From: Streptococcus sp. 29896
GTDB lineage: Bacteria > Bacillota > Bacilli > Lactobacillales > Streptococcaceae
Assembly (NCBI RefSeq): GCF_032594915.1
Contig: NZ_CP118733.1
Span: 744,001 to 808,000, forward strand
DNA: 64,000 nt
Reading direction: 5' to 3'
Shown: positions 27,602-35,457 of the stretch, piece by piece
Layout: every line of letters starts with the position of its first letter
Numbering within the stretch: position 1 is the stretch's first letter
Translations under genes and position numbers: made by a program
The notes under the pieces: model-generated
What the model saw: only the letters and a program-made list of their open reading frames with translations
Told to the model about the DNA's origin: nothing
Database searches by the model: none

Positions 27602-27961
27602 ATGTCAATTTTTACTACTATCCTAGCAACAATCGTTGCCCTTGAACATCTTTTTATCTTCTATCTGGAAACTATCGCGACGCAGTCGGAGAAGACAGGC
27701 AAGACCTTTAACATGAGTCAGGAGGAATTGTCCCGTAAGTCTGTTTCCACCCTGCTTAAAAATCAGGGAATCTATAATGGTCTCCTAGCCCTTTTCCTTC
27801 TGTATGGCATTATCACAGGCAATCTTGAAATTACAACTATTTTTGTCCTCTTTGTGATTGGCGCTGCAGGTTATGGAGCAGCGACATCCAGCCCATCCAT
27901 CCTCTTGAAACAAGGAGGACCAGCCATCTTGGCCCTCTTGTCTATTTTATTGTTTAGATAA
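27602..27961 (+). CDS. DUF1304 family membrane protein
   Basis: 119 residues, four hydrophobic segments. Conserved features: IVALEHLFIFYLET in helix 1 and LLKNQGIYNGLLALFL in helix 2, both with the HxxxFYLE and NQGxYN residues of DUF1304. The function of the family is unknown. It sits behind a MarR regulator, which suggests a role in detoxification or stress, though there is no direct evidence. A terminator follows. Confidence 0.85.
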   Translation: MSIFTTILATIVALEHLFIFYLETIATQSEKTGKTFNMSQEELSRKSVSTLLKNQGIYNGLLALFLLYGIITGNLEITTIFVLFVIGAAGYGAATSSPSILLKQGGPAILALLSILLFR

Positions 27962-27993
27962 ACGAATGGTCATTTCAGACCATTTATGTTGAT

Positions 27994-28031
27994 ACGCTAT
28001 CCTACCAGTCTTGGAAAGGTAGCGTTTTTTT
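27994..28031 (+). terminator. Terminator of marR-DUF1304 operon
   Basis: ACGCTA and CC pair with GG and TAGCGT, followed by T residues. Confidence 0.75.
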
Positions 28032-28055
28032 ATATCAAAAAACTGACTAGGTAGC

Positions 28056-28913
28056 TCAGTCAGTTTGTATTTCTTTAATAAAGGATTTAAGAATATTTAA
28101 TATTCGCTGTTCCTCGGTCAATTCTAGTATTTGAAGTCCCTTGTCAATCAATTCCTGTTTCTTATCCGCTATACCTAGGTACACATAGCCACGGGCAAGC
28201 TGGTCGTAGCGTTTTTCTTGCTTGGCTAGGGTGGTGAGTTTGGTAGCGAATGCAATAGTCTTCGTGAAATTTTTTTTATTCAAATAATAGTAGGCTAAAA
28301 ATTGATAATGGGAAAGTATAGTTGGTTTAATACGTTTGAAGTCCTTATACTTGTCTAATCGCTGCAATAAAAGTTTGGAAATGTCTTCAATCGTTTTATC
28401 GGGAAAACTATAAAGTAGTGTACTAAGAATGATAATATCATTGTGATACCAGTTGTTACACCGTGTTAATTCTGTCATTTGTAAATCGGTGAGCATTTGT
28501 GCCTCTTTAGATATTTGGCTAAATTTATTACTATTACGTACAGAGATGACAGTCTCGATTAATTGTTTTCTTCGTATAATGGGGATATCGTCAGATTCTT
28601 TTTTGAGATGTTTTTCACAGCGCTCTACAATACCTATCAACTGGTCGTTTGTCGGATTTTTAAGATTGTCAATATCATAGAGCAGTTGCTGGCGTTCGCT
28701 GGGTTGGTAGTAGTTGCAGAGGTACTCAAATTCTTCAAAGGTCATATCAACTTGCTTGAGTAAGAACCGCATGAGTTCGTAACTGGGGATGGTTTGGTTG
28801 TTTTCAAACCGAGTTAAAGTAGAGCGATTGATATAGTTGCCACATACTTCCTCTTGAGTAAGGTGCTTGTTCCTCCGAATTTCCTTGTAAACACTACCGT
28901 AATCCCATCGCAT
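28056..28913 (-). CDS. Rgg/GadR/MutR-family transcriptional regulator
   Basis: 285 residues from ATG 28913 with AGGAGG 6 nt upstream. N-terminal XRE-type HTH: GSVYKEIRRNKHLTQEEVCGNYINRSTLTRFENNQTIPS. The rest is all-helical, as in the TPR-like repeat domain of Rgg proteins that bind short peptide pheromones. It is divergent from a lipoprotein/C39-peptidase operon starting 192 nt away, the usual arrangement for an Rgg and its target. I looked for a small hydrophobic-peptide (SHP) gene in the intervening DNA and found none. Tandem TGTGCATC repeats lie just upstream of its start. Confidence 0.9.
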   Translation of the reverse strand: MRWDYGSVYKEIRRNKHLTQEEVCGNYINRSTLTRFENNQTIPSYELMRFLLKQVDMTFEEFEYLCNYYQPSERQQLLYDIDNLKNPTNDQLIGIVERCEKHLKKESDDIPIIRRKQLIETVISVRNSNKFSQISKEAQMLTDLQMTELTRCNNWYHNDIIILSTLLYSFPDKTIEDISKLLLQRLDKYKDFKRIKPTILSHYQFLAYYYLNKKNFTKTIAFATKLTTLAKQEKRYDQLARGYVYLGIADKKQELIDKGLQILELTEEQRILNILKSFIKEIQTD

Positions 28914-28934
28914 GACAGCCTCCTTGAAAAATAA

Positions 28935-28950
28935 TGTGCATCTGTGCATC
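28935..28950. promoter_or_regulatory. Tandem 8-bp direct repeat in rgg/lipoprotein intergenic region
   Basis: TGTGCATC twice in a row, 22 nt upstream of the rgg start and about 30 nt before a TATAAT (28979-28984) facing the lipoprotein gene. Possible regulator binding site. Confidence 0.35.
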
Positions 28951-29104
28951 AAAATGAACTAAATCGATAAAAATAGTATATAATAATATTACATCTAAAG
29001 AAAGTGTTTCTATCAAATAGAGAGGAGGAAAATAAATCGGAAAAAGTCAAATGATAGAAATGATTTACTGTTAAGGAAAGCATTTTGTTAGGAAGGAGGA
29101 AAGA

Positions 29105-30259
29105 ATGAGAAAGGGATTTGTTTGGTTATCACTAGCTTTTTTGACCTTACAATTTTCAACTGCCTGTACTCGAAAAGAACAAGCAATAGAAATTTCTCAG
29201 AGAAGTGAAGTACAAACCTTGCCATCAAAAAAGCTAGTTCCAGGTCAATTTAAGGAAGTTCCTGCTTCCGAACTGTTGGATGGGTCTGCCATCCTTGACT
29301 ATCCAGCTGATTATCCCTTTGTACCGACTTTTTTAGGCGACGATGGGCTTGTATATGGTTATAGCATGGACGAGCAGAAAGGCAAGAGTTCCTTGGTTTA
29401 TTTAGATAGTAAATCAGGAGACTACAAGACCTTGAAAGCTGTTGATTTCCAGCATAGCCCTGTCACTTTTGGCACCTACTATGCAGACAAGGAAATAACA
29501 GTTTTTCATGAGTACCATTATGAAAACCAGCATTCTTCATATTATCTCTGGACCAAGGAGACGGATAGCCTGACAGAACTCATCACTATCCCAGGAGTTT
29601 CTCCCCTGCATTTTTCAGAGGTTGCTCGCTGGAATCAGGACATTTTCCTTGTGACCAGTGATGCAAGTGGGAATTACCCTATCCTTCGTTACGATTTGGC
29701 TAAGCAGGAAATGTCTGTTCTGGAGGAGAAAAACAGCGGATATCCGCTTGTAGTAGGAGACGACTTGTACTACCTCCTCTTGGACAATGAGCAATTAAAA
29801 ACAGAATTGGTACGTTACCATCTGCCGACAAGCGAAAAGAAGGTCTTAACAAGAAGCCAAGGTCAGGAAGCATTTTACAATGGTCTTTGTGCCCATGGAA
29901 AGGAATTGATTTTGATGAAACAGATGGACAACAGGGTCATTTTTGAAAGGGGCATTGGAGAGCAGTCTGAGGAAATCTTGCAGACAGATCATGCGGAAGT
30001 TGTCAGCTGTCATCAGGGATTTTTATCCTATATTGGGACCAGTCGCAATTCAGAAGACGGACGTATGTTGCCTTATCTTTACAATCTGGATCATCAGATT
30101 TCTTATCAATATGACCATAGTGTCTTGTACTTGTCAAATGTTGGCATTTTCTGGGTAGAGTATTTAAAACCATCAGAGGAGATTGGACCAGGCACCATTT
30201 TCACAGCAGAAAATTCGAGGATGCGCTTTTTGTCCTTTGAAGAAATGAGGAAAAAATGA
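29105..30259 (+). CDS. Lipoprotein of unknown function (possible beta-propeller)
   Basis: 384 residues. Signal peptide MRKGFVWLSLAFLTLQFSTAC with lipobox and Cys21, so it is anchored outside the membrane. GGAAGGAGGA precedes the ATG. The rest is beta-rich with repeated blocks of about 45 residues containing Tyr/Trp-rich strands (SSYYLWTKETDSLTEL, GNYPILRYDLAKQEMSVLEE, TELVRYHLPTSEKKVL), which resembles a WD40/TolB-like propeller; this is inferred from pattern, not from a domain match. Its stop overlaps the start of the C39-like peptidase gene (ATGA), so translation is coupled. No family recognised. Confidence 0.75.
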   Translation: MRKGFVWLSLAFLTLQFSTACTRKEQAIEISQRSEVQTLPSKKLVPGQFKEVPASELLDGSAILDYPADYPFVPTFLGDDGLVYGYSMDEQKGKSSLVYLDSKSGDYKTLKAVDFQHSPVTFGTYYADKEITVFHEYHYENQHSSYYLWTKETDSLTELITIPGVSPLHFSEVARWNQDIFLVTSDASGNYPILRYDLAKQEMSVLEEKNSGYPLVVGDDLYYLLLDNEQLKTELVRYHLPTSEKKVLTRSQGQEAFYNGLCAHGKELILMKQMDNRVIFERGIGEQSEEILQTDHAEVVSCHQGFLSYIGTSRNSEDGRMLPYLYNLDHQISYQYDHSVLYLSNVGIFWVEYLKPSEEIGPGTIFTAENSRMRFLSFEEMRKK

Positions 30260-31209
30260 TGAAAGGGAAAAAAATAGTCATTCCAGCTCTAGTGCTGAGT
30301 CTAGTTGGAGGGGCAGGGATTCTCGCCACCTTAAACCAATCTTCGGCACCAGTTAGCAGCACCAGTAAGACGGCTACACAAACCAGTAGCACAGAAACAT
30401 TATCAGTAGCAAAAAACAAGGAGAGTAGCACAGAAAAAACGTCCACTTCTAAATCTGAACAAAGTAGTTCGTCAAGCACTTCATCTCCAAACTCGCAGAG
30501 CGAAAGTAGCGAATCTGTGACAGAATCCAGCAAAGCAGAAACGACTTCAGAGCAGGGGGCGACTGAAACGACGACTGCAGAACAAAGTAAATCGAATCCC
30601 CCCATCAGTCAAGAAACGATAAATAAATTGGCCAACTCTCAGTCTCAGACAGGGAACAAGCATATTCTCAATGTTAGCCCTCAAATCCAACGTGCTTGGA
30701 ATACCTGTGCGCCCACTACGGTGAGTATGATGCTCTCCTATCGTGGAATTGAGGTTTCTCAGGAAGTCTTAGCGCAGGAGATGGAGACAGATACAACCTT
30801 TGGTACCCATAATGCCAACGCCATTCAAGTTTTAAACCGTCACTTGTTTGGCTATGATTTTCCTCAGGCAAACCAAGCAGGTTATCGTTTAGAAACAGTG
30901 ACAACTGCGGATGTTCACTCTGATCAGATGCGCCTCTTTAAGCAACGGTTGAAACAGAATATCGCAGACGGCTACCCGATGTACTATACATTCGATAGTT
31001 CTAAAATTTATCCAGGACTCCGTGGAGAACACAATGTTATTGGTATTGGTTATCAATTGTCTGAAGATGGTTCAGATATTGCTTATCTCTACTATTTAGA
31101 CCCTTCGCCAAACGTTCAAGATTCGGTATATGGAGGACTAAAAAAAGTATCTCCACAGGAGTTGTTCGAAAGTATGCTCACCTGTGTAGAGCCAAACTAT
31201 GGATGGTAA
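30256..31209 (+). CDS. Exported C39-like cysteine peptidase with Ser/Thr-rich stalk
   Basis: 317 residues. One hydrophobic segment (about 7-25) serves as signal or anchor. Residues 29-115 are a low-complexity Ser/Thr/Glu stalk. Residues about 130-317 form a papain-like C39 (peptidase C39_2) domain: Cys151 in AWNTCAPTTVSMML, His259 in RGEHNVIGIGY and Asp282 in YLDPSP, with an upstream Gln in QIQRAW for the oxyanion hole. It is not fused to an ABC transporter and lacks the leader-peptidase context of bacteriocin exporters, so it should act outside the cell. ATG 30256 overlaps the previous stop; a second ATG follows at once (30259). Confidence 0.82.
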   Translation: MMKGKKIVIPALVLSLVGGAGILATLNQSSAPVSSTSKTATQTSSTETLSVAKNKESSTEKTSTSKSEQSSSSSTSSPNSQSESSESVTESSKAETTSEQGATETTTAEQSKSNPPISQETINKLANSQSQTGNKHILNVSPQIQRAWNTCAPTTVSMMLSYRGIEVSQEVLAQEMETDTTFGTHNANAIQVLNRHLFGYDFPQANQAGYRLETVTTADVHSDQMRLFKQRLKQNIADGYPMYYTFDSSKIYPGLRGEHNVIGIGYQLSEDGSDIAYLYYLDPSPNVQDSVYGGLKKVSPQELFESMLTCVEPNYGW

Positions 31210-31249
31210 TTGGGGAGTAAGATTCCATACGGAGTTGTTCGAACAAATA

Positions 31250-31308
31250 AAAACACAGCCAGATGATGGATGAGTTCAGTAACATCCAGGCATGCTGCTG
31301 TGTTTTTT
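31250..31308 (+). terminator. Terminator of lipoprotein-C39 operon
   Basis: AAACACAGC pairs with GCTGTGTTT; the long loop carries an inner GGATG/CATCC stem. Six T follow. Confidence 0.78.
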
Positions 31309-31347
31309 CTATGTTGAAAGAGTCTGAGAGGCTGCACTCGAAGATTG

Positions 31348-31451
31348 ATACTCTTCGAAAATCAAACACAGCCGTTGTTGACTTGATTTGATGAACTTCA
31401 GTTCTATCTGCATCTGCGTCGTCTAGCCTGATTTTGATTTTCATTGAGTAT
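31348..31451. mobile_element. RUP-like miniature inverted-repeat element
   Basis: 104 bp bounded by imperfect terminal inverted repeats: ATACTCTTCGAAAATCAAA at the left and the complement of ATACTCAATGAAAATCAAAA at the right. Size and ends resemble the RUP-type intergenic repeats of streptococci, which are thought to move using IS630-type transposases. No coding capacity. It lies between two convergent genes, an intergenic position usual for such elements. The name is from memory of the pneumococcal repeat. Confidence 0.6.
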
Positions 31452-31476
31452 AAGTTTGGCGAATGTTAGTCCATCA

Positions 31477-32322
31477 TCACTCAACAAGGATATCTCCCTG
31501 CTTGCTAAAGAGGACAAGCTGGGTCTGGGATTGGGTCTGGGTTTGGGGAAGGATGACTTGGCCTGATTCAGAGTAGGCTTCCACATGGAGAGTTTGCTTG
31601 CTGTCTTCCTTGAGTTGGATGTGGGTATCACCCTTGAGGACCATGATGTCATGGTGTCCGGCTAGAGTCAAATTGTTGGCTGTGAGCTGACCCAGAGTGA
31701 GATAGATTGTGCTTATGAATTGACTCTCTGATGTAGTTTGGCTGTCTAGGCGCGTGTCTTCTAGCACAAGGTCTCCATCTAGGATGCTGAGGGCTATTGA
31801 GTCAATCTGGCTGTCTTCGATGACTGTTTTTCCTTTTTGAATCGACAAATCAAGTAGATCAATCTGAAGCTTCTTCAGGTGGACATCGCCAATAATCAAT
31901 CCGCTGAGTTTATCTAGCTGACGACCTTTGGGAACATAGAGGACAGGCTGATAGGAAGTATCAGGTGTTTGATGATAGAAACTGAAGAACTGATCAAAAA
32001 GACTCTCTGACACATCTTGCCCCTGGTCCTTGATGACCAGCTTGCCATCCGTCAGTTGGTAGTTGGTCAGATCCGTCTGGTGGTGCTGGTTGCGATAGTA
32101 GTAGAGGTGGAACTGGTCATCATCAGACGGTAAAATACTGATGCTACCGTTTATATCGATGCTTGAGACATCTGAAAAGCTAACATTTGTTTGTTGGCGG
32201 TACTGGCTAGTTACTTCCTTGAGCTGGTTCCATCCGCCCATGAGATAGCCGGAAACGGCTAGTAGAGCGCCAAGGGCCAGCAGGCCGATGGCTATTTTCG
32301 GTAGGGAATCAAATCGTTTCAT
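31477..32322 (-). CDS. DUF4097-type membrane-anchored beta-solenoid protein
   Basis: 281 residues. An N-terminal transmembrane helix (about 10-30) precedes an extracytoplasmic part in which short beta strands repeat (SIDINGSISI, KLSGLIIGDVHLKKLQIDLLDLSI, ISTIYLTLGQLTANNLTL, GDILVE), the pattern of DUF4097/adhesin-like putative solenoids. Last gene of the PadR operon; its start overlaps the end of the DUF1700 gene by 14 nt. Function unknown; operons of this type are usually associated with envelope-stress response. Confidence 0.75.
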   Translation of the reverse strand: MKRFDSLPKIAIGLLALGALLAVSGYLMGGWNQLKEVTSQYRQQTNVSFSDVSSIDINGSISILPSDDDQFHLYYYRNQHHQTDLTNYQLTDGKLVIKDQGQDVSESLFDQFFSFYHQTPDTSYQPVLYVPKGRQLDKLSGLIIGDVHLKKLQIDLLDLSIQKGKTVIEDSQIDSIALSILDGDLVLEDTRLDSQTTSESQFISTIYLTLGQLTANNLTLAGHHDIMVLKGDTHIQLKEDSKQTLHVEAYSESGQVILPQTQTQSQTQLVLFSKQGDILVE

Positions 32323-32893
32323 GGGAACCTCCTGTGCGTATGTGCTTGGCTACCCAGTTGAGTACAAAGAGTATGGCCTTGTTAGCAAAACGAAAACTAG
32401 CCTGTATGCCGAGCAGTCCAATGGCTAGGCTCATGAGGCTAAGTCCTGCAATCAAGAGTCCGCTGGACCATGAGAGGCGAAGGAGGTCAAGGGCGAAGAG
32501 GAGATGGGCTAGTCCTCCGAGGATAGCGCTGATCCAGAAACAGCCTAGGAGAATCAGACCAGCCAAGACAAGCAGGATGAGGAGGACAAAGAGGAGGAGA
32601 AGGCAGATGGAGAGAGGGAGTCCGACGGGGGCCGCCAAAATAGCCAGTCCGAGCAACCAGATTATATTGTGGTGCTGGGGCTTTTCATCTGCCATTTGCT
32701 TGTCGAAGAGGTTGGTAAGGATTTCGCGGGCCGCTTCAGAAGGGGGACCGAGTTCTTCTATTATCGCAGTTTCTCCGTCTGGACCAGCTTCGTCAAAATA
32801 CTCATTAAAGTGGTCCAAGGTATCTTCCAGGTCTTTTTTGGGTAAATGGCGGAGCTGTTTAGCCAGTTCTGTCATGTATTCATAGCGTGTCAT
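32309..32893 (-). CDS. DUF1700 family membrane protein
   Basis: 194 residues from ATG 32893 (AAGGAGGAG 4-12 nt upstream). Residues 1-65 are the soluble DUF1700 domain: ELAKQLRHLPKKDLEDTLDHFNEYFDEAG and AIIEELGPPSEAAREILTNL. The remaining part has about four hydrophobic segments. The N-terminal domain is shared with the upstream gene, showing the two arose from a common module. Third gene of the PadR operon. Confidence 0.83.
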   Translation of the reverse strand: MTRYEYMTELAKQLRHLPKKDLEDTLDHFNEYFDEAGPDGETAIIEELGPPSEAAREILTNLFDKQMADEKPQHHNIIWLLGLAILAAPVGLPLSICLLLLFVLLILLVLAGLILLGCFWISAILGGLAHLLFALDLLRLSWSSGLLIAGLSLMSLAIGLLGIQASFRFANKAILFVLNWVAKHIRTGGSHETI

Positions 32894-32904
32894 GGTCTCC
32901 TCCT

Positions 32905-34050
32905 TTATGCAAGAGTTACTCGGCAATCGTTACAGCGAAGAGTGAGCTTGCTTGGGCAATCAGCGACTGAATAGTCCAAGATGACTGGTTCTTCATCCAA
33001 ATTCAACAAGTCCATCATTTCTTTGGGCAAGTGGAGAACGGAGTCTTCTGCTTCTAACTCAAGATTGAAGGGCTCTGCTAACTGTATGGACAAGACACAA
33101 TCATCAGCCTGGCAATTGAGCCTGTTTGCCAACTGCAATTGCTCAAGCACTCCGACACAATCGGTTAAATCCAAATCACCTGTGGCAAGTTGACAGCGAT
33201 TGAAATTGATTTGACAATCGGACAAGGAAGTCCGCAGTTGGTCACAGTTTGACTGGCTGAAGTTTGCTTGGACATCATCGCCGATAAGATCTAGCTTTTT
33301 AGTTTCAAGCTTGGTTACTGACAACTGCCCATCTTTCATCTTCAAGAAGCATTCTTCCTGGACCTGTAGCTGGCTCAGAGTCAGAGAACTGTCGGACAAG
33401 TCCAGACAGAACAAGTCCACCAAGTCCAAGTTGCGGATGGTCAGCTTGCTATCTGAGAGAGTGAGGCTTAGGTTGGTCAGGGGAAGAAGCCTTTGGGGGA
33501 GACTAAGAATGGCATAGCTATCTTCCGACTGAGTCTCCAAGATTCTATCGGAATCGAGACTGGTTTTCAAAACCAGGCAATCTCCTTCGAGTTGGTAGTC
33601 CAAGGTCACACCTGTTTCTTCTGGATTCATTTGGTAGCGTAGCTGGGCTTTTTCCAGCTGACCCACTTGGACGATTAAACTCATCGATTCAAGTTTCAGC
33701 TTTAATTGACGGAAATCAGGCAGTTGCGCCTCAACAGTCTGTACATTGATCTCACTTGTCTTTGTAGAAGAGTCATGAAAGAGTTTTTTCCAATTAAATG
33801 GTTCTTTAGCGGTCGCTTGAAAAACTGGCCCGCTTTCCAGGGGATTCTCAGAAATCAATTCATCACTAGGGAGGTTGGCCATGATTTCTTGAGCAGCTTC
33901 TCTGGGCTTGCCCAAGTCTTGAATGGCTTTTTGGTCATCTCCTTTTTCTTCAAAGTACTCTTGGAAATAGTCCAATACTTCTTGACGTGCATGGGGCTGT
34001 AAGCCAGCCAATTCCTGTTCCAATAGGAGTAAATAATCTGCTCGGTTCAT
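32905..34050 (-). CDS. DUF1700-DUF4097 fusion protein without membrane segments
   Basis: 381 residues from ATG 34050, which overlaps the PadR stop by 4 nt (ATGA). N-terminal DUF1700 domain (LEQELAGLQPHARQEVLDYFQEYFEEKG, AIQDLGKPREAAQEIMANL) is followed by a linker and about 250 residues of short repeated beta strands (LTNLSLTLSDSKLTIRNLDLVDLFCLDLSD, QLSVTKLETKKLDLIGDD). That second part looks like DUF4097. Unlike its operon neighbours it shows no transmembrane helix or signal peptide, so it is probably cytoplasmic. It may link the regulator and the membrane proteins; inference only. Several Cys residues lie in the repeats. Confidence 0.75.
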   Translation of the reverse strand: MNRADYLLLLEQELAGLQPHARQEVLDYFQEYFEEKGDDQKAIQDLGKPREAAQEIMANLPSDELISENPLESGPVFQATAKEPFNWKKLFHDSSTKTSEINVQTVEAQLPDFRQLKLKLESMSLIVQVGQLEKAQLRYQMNPEETGVTLDYQLEGDCLVLKTSLDSDRILETQSEDSYAILSLPQRLLPLTNLSLTLSDSKLTIRNLDLVDLFCLDLSDSSLTLSQLQVQEECFLKMKDGQLSVTKLETKKLDLIGDDVQANFSQSNCDQLRTSLSDCQINFNRCQLATGDLDLTDCVGVLEQLQLANRLNCQADDCVLSIQLAEPFNLELEAEDSVLHLPKEMMDLLNLDEEPVILDYSVADCPSKLTLRCNDCRVTLA

Positions 34051-34364
34051 TTGCGTAGGCTCCCTTCTATGATTCCGTCGATAGTGCGCTTGTAGTTGGT
34101 CCATTCTTCCTCGAGAAATGGGATGTGATCCCTTCCTGCTGGGCTGATGGTGTAGTATTTGCGTTTCCGCCCCAAGTATTCTTGCTGGTAGGTGGTGACG
34201 TAGCCAGCCTTTTCCAGTTTTTTGAGAATGGGGTAGAGTGTTGATTCTTTGATATCCGCTGCTAACTTAATGGTCTGACTGATTTCATAGCCATAGGAAT
34301 CCTGCTTATCGAGGATAGATAAAATCAGAAATTCAATTAAGATAGAGGAGACGGGATAGTACAT
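34047..34364 (-). CDS. PadR-family transcriptional regulator
   Basis: 105 residues. Winged-helix signature of PadR subfamily 2: LIEFLILSILDKQDSYGYEISQ, ESTLYPILKKLEKAGYV and RKRKYYTISPAGRDHI. First gene of the four-gene operon with the DUF1700/DUF4097 proteins; likely autorepressor. Immediately upstream lie two long AT-rich palindromes (34385-34416 and 34441-34459) that could be its operators and would also affect the divergent AEC transporter gene. Confidence 0.9.
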   Translation of the reverse strand: MYYPVSSILIEFLILSILDKQDSYGYEISQTIKLAADIKESTLYPILKKLEKAGYVTTYQQEYLGRKRKYYTISPAGRDHIPFLEEEWTNYKRTIDGIIEGSLRK

Positions 34365-34384
34365 GCAATCACCTCTTTATCATT

Positions 34385-34416
34385 ATGTAAAATATTTATA
34401 TATAAATTATATACAT
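34385..34416. promoter_or_regulatory. 32-bp AT-rich palindrome, candidate PadR operator
   Basis: Imperfect palindrome with 13 of 16 positions matching between arms; ends ATGT...ACAT and centre ATTTATATATAAAT. PadR proteins commonly bind ATGT-N-ACAT palindromes. It lies 20 nt upstream of padR. Confidence 0.55.
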
Positions 34417-34440
34417 AAAGATAAAAATGGTCAAGCCTTA

Positions 34441-34459
34441 TATATAAAAATTTTATATA
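34441..34459. promoter_or_regulatory. Second AT-rich palindrome in padR/AEC intergenic region
   Basis: TATATAAAA and TTTTATATA perfectly inverted around a single A. It ends 20 nt before the -10 box of the AEC transporter gene. Confidence 0.45.
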
Positions 34460-34475
34460 AAGATGGAAGAGAGTG

Positions 34476-34484
34476 TGCTATACT
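34476..34484 (+). promoter_or_regulatory. Extended -10 element of AEC transporter gene
   Basis: TGC-TATACT, TATACT at 34479-34484; RBS GGAGGAG follows at 34501-34507. Its position rules out a start codon upstream of it. Confidence 0.55.
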
Positions 34485-34512
34485 AAAAGAAGTTAGAGAA
34501 GGAGGAGTTAAT

Positions 34513-35421
34513 TTGCCTGCATTTATTTATCGTGCCCTTGGTTTTGTCTTTGTTATGGGGATCGGATATTTATTACGACATCGAGGCCTTGTCAAGAAGG
34601 AGGAGGCCCGCATCTTTTCGACCATCCTGATGAATGTGACCCTACCATCAGCCTTACTCTTGTCCTCACAATCCATGAAAGTGGAACAGATTGCCCTCTT
34701 GCCATTTTTCTTGGGGATTGTTGCCAATCTCTGTTTGCTAGTAGCTGGTTATGTGGTTTGGCGAAAGGATAGGCAGAAGCAGGCAGCAGTCATGGTGGGC
34801 TTGAGTGGGTACAATATCGGAACCTTTACCCTACCCTTTGTGCAAGCTTTTTTTCCAGCTAGCAGTTTAGCAACGGTTCTCTTGTTTGATGCAGGCAATG
34901 CCATTATGGTATTGGGTGGAAATTTTAGTCTGGCCAGTCAGTTAACTAATCAGGTTTCTTCGCCAGGTCTTTGGCGCAGTCTCAAGCCATTGGGCAAATC
35001 GCTTCCCTTATTGGTTTACTTGCTAACTTTGACCTTGGCTTATTTCTCCATTTCCTTACCTCAAAATCTTTTGTCTATCTTTTCAATCGCTGCTCAAGCC
35101 AATCCATTTCTTGCCATGTTGTATTTGGGAGTTTTATTGGATTTTCCAGTAAGTTGGGCAGGCTGGAAGGAGCTGGTTCAGGGCTACTGGGTTCGTTTGT
35201 TGACCAATTTCTGTCTGGCTGGTTTGGTCGTCTATGGCCTGCCATTTTCTTCCTCTCAGACTTGGATGATCTTGTTATGCCTTTTGTCTCCCATATCAGT
35301 CTTGGCTCCCTTTTACGCTTGGAAGTTGGGTGGAGATGGAGCAGAAGCTGCCAATCTCAACTCGCTATCCATTTTAGGAAGTCTGATTGCTCTGTTTGCT
35401 CTGCTTTATTTTGGACCATAA
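34513..35421 (+). CDS. AEC-family (auxin efflux carrier-like) transporter
   Basis: 302 residues from TTG 34513. This start is chosen because GGAGGAG (34501-34507) lies 5 nt upstream and the -10 box is at 34479; an in-frame ATG at 34363 would overlap padR and precede the promoter. Ten hydrophobic segments are visible. Family features: GYLLRHRGLVKKEEARIFSTILMNVTLPSALL at the N-terminus, and GYNIGTFTLPFVQAFF and FDAGNAIMVLGGN in the middle. AEC members transport organic acids, amino acids or related anions; the substrate is not identifiable. Confidence 0.87.
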   Translation: MPAFIYRALGFVFVMGIGYLLRHRGLVKKEEARIFSTILMNVTLPSALLLSSQSMKVEQIALLPFFLGIVANLCLLVAGYVVWRKDRQKQAAVMVGLSGYNIGTFTLPFVQAFFPASSLATVLLFDAGNAIMVLGGNFSLASQLTNQVSSPGLWRSLKPLGKSLPLLVYLLTLTLAYFSISLPQNLLSIFSIAAQANPFLAMLYLGVLLDFPVSWAGWKELVQGYWVRLLTNFCLAGLVVYGLPFSSSQTWMILLCLLSPISVLAPFYAWKLGGDGAEAANLNSLSILGSLIALFALLYFGP

Positions 35422-35453
35422 AAAAGACACCTGTTCAGGAGAACAGGTGTTTT
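35421..35453. terminator. Bidirectional terminator between AEC and DUF5684 genes
   Basis: ACACCTGTTC pairs perfectly with GAACAGGTGT around AGGA, with A-run on one side and T residues on the other; it serves the convergent genes. Confidence 0.9.
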
Positions 35454-35457
35454 CAGC

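Noticed and set aside
28914..29104. Short hydrophobic pheromone (SHP) gene next to rgg
   Set aside because: AGGAGG at about 29023 is not followed by a start codon at proper distance, and the only short frame (MIEMIYC) has no RBS.
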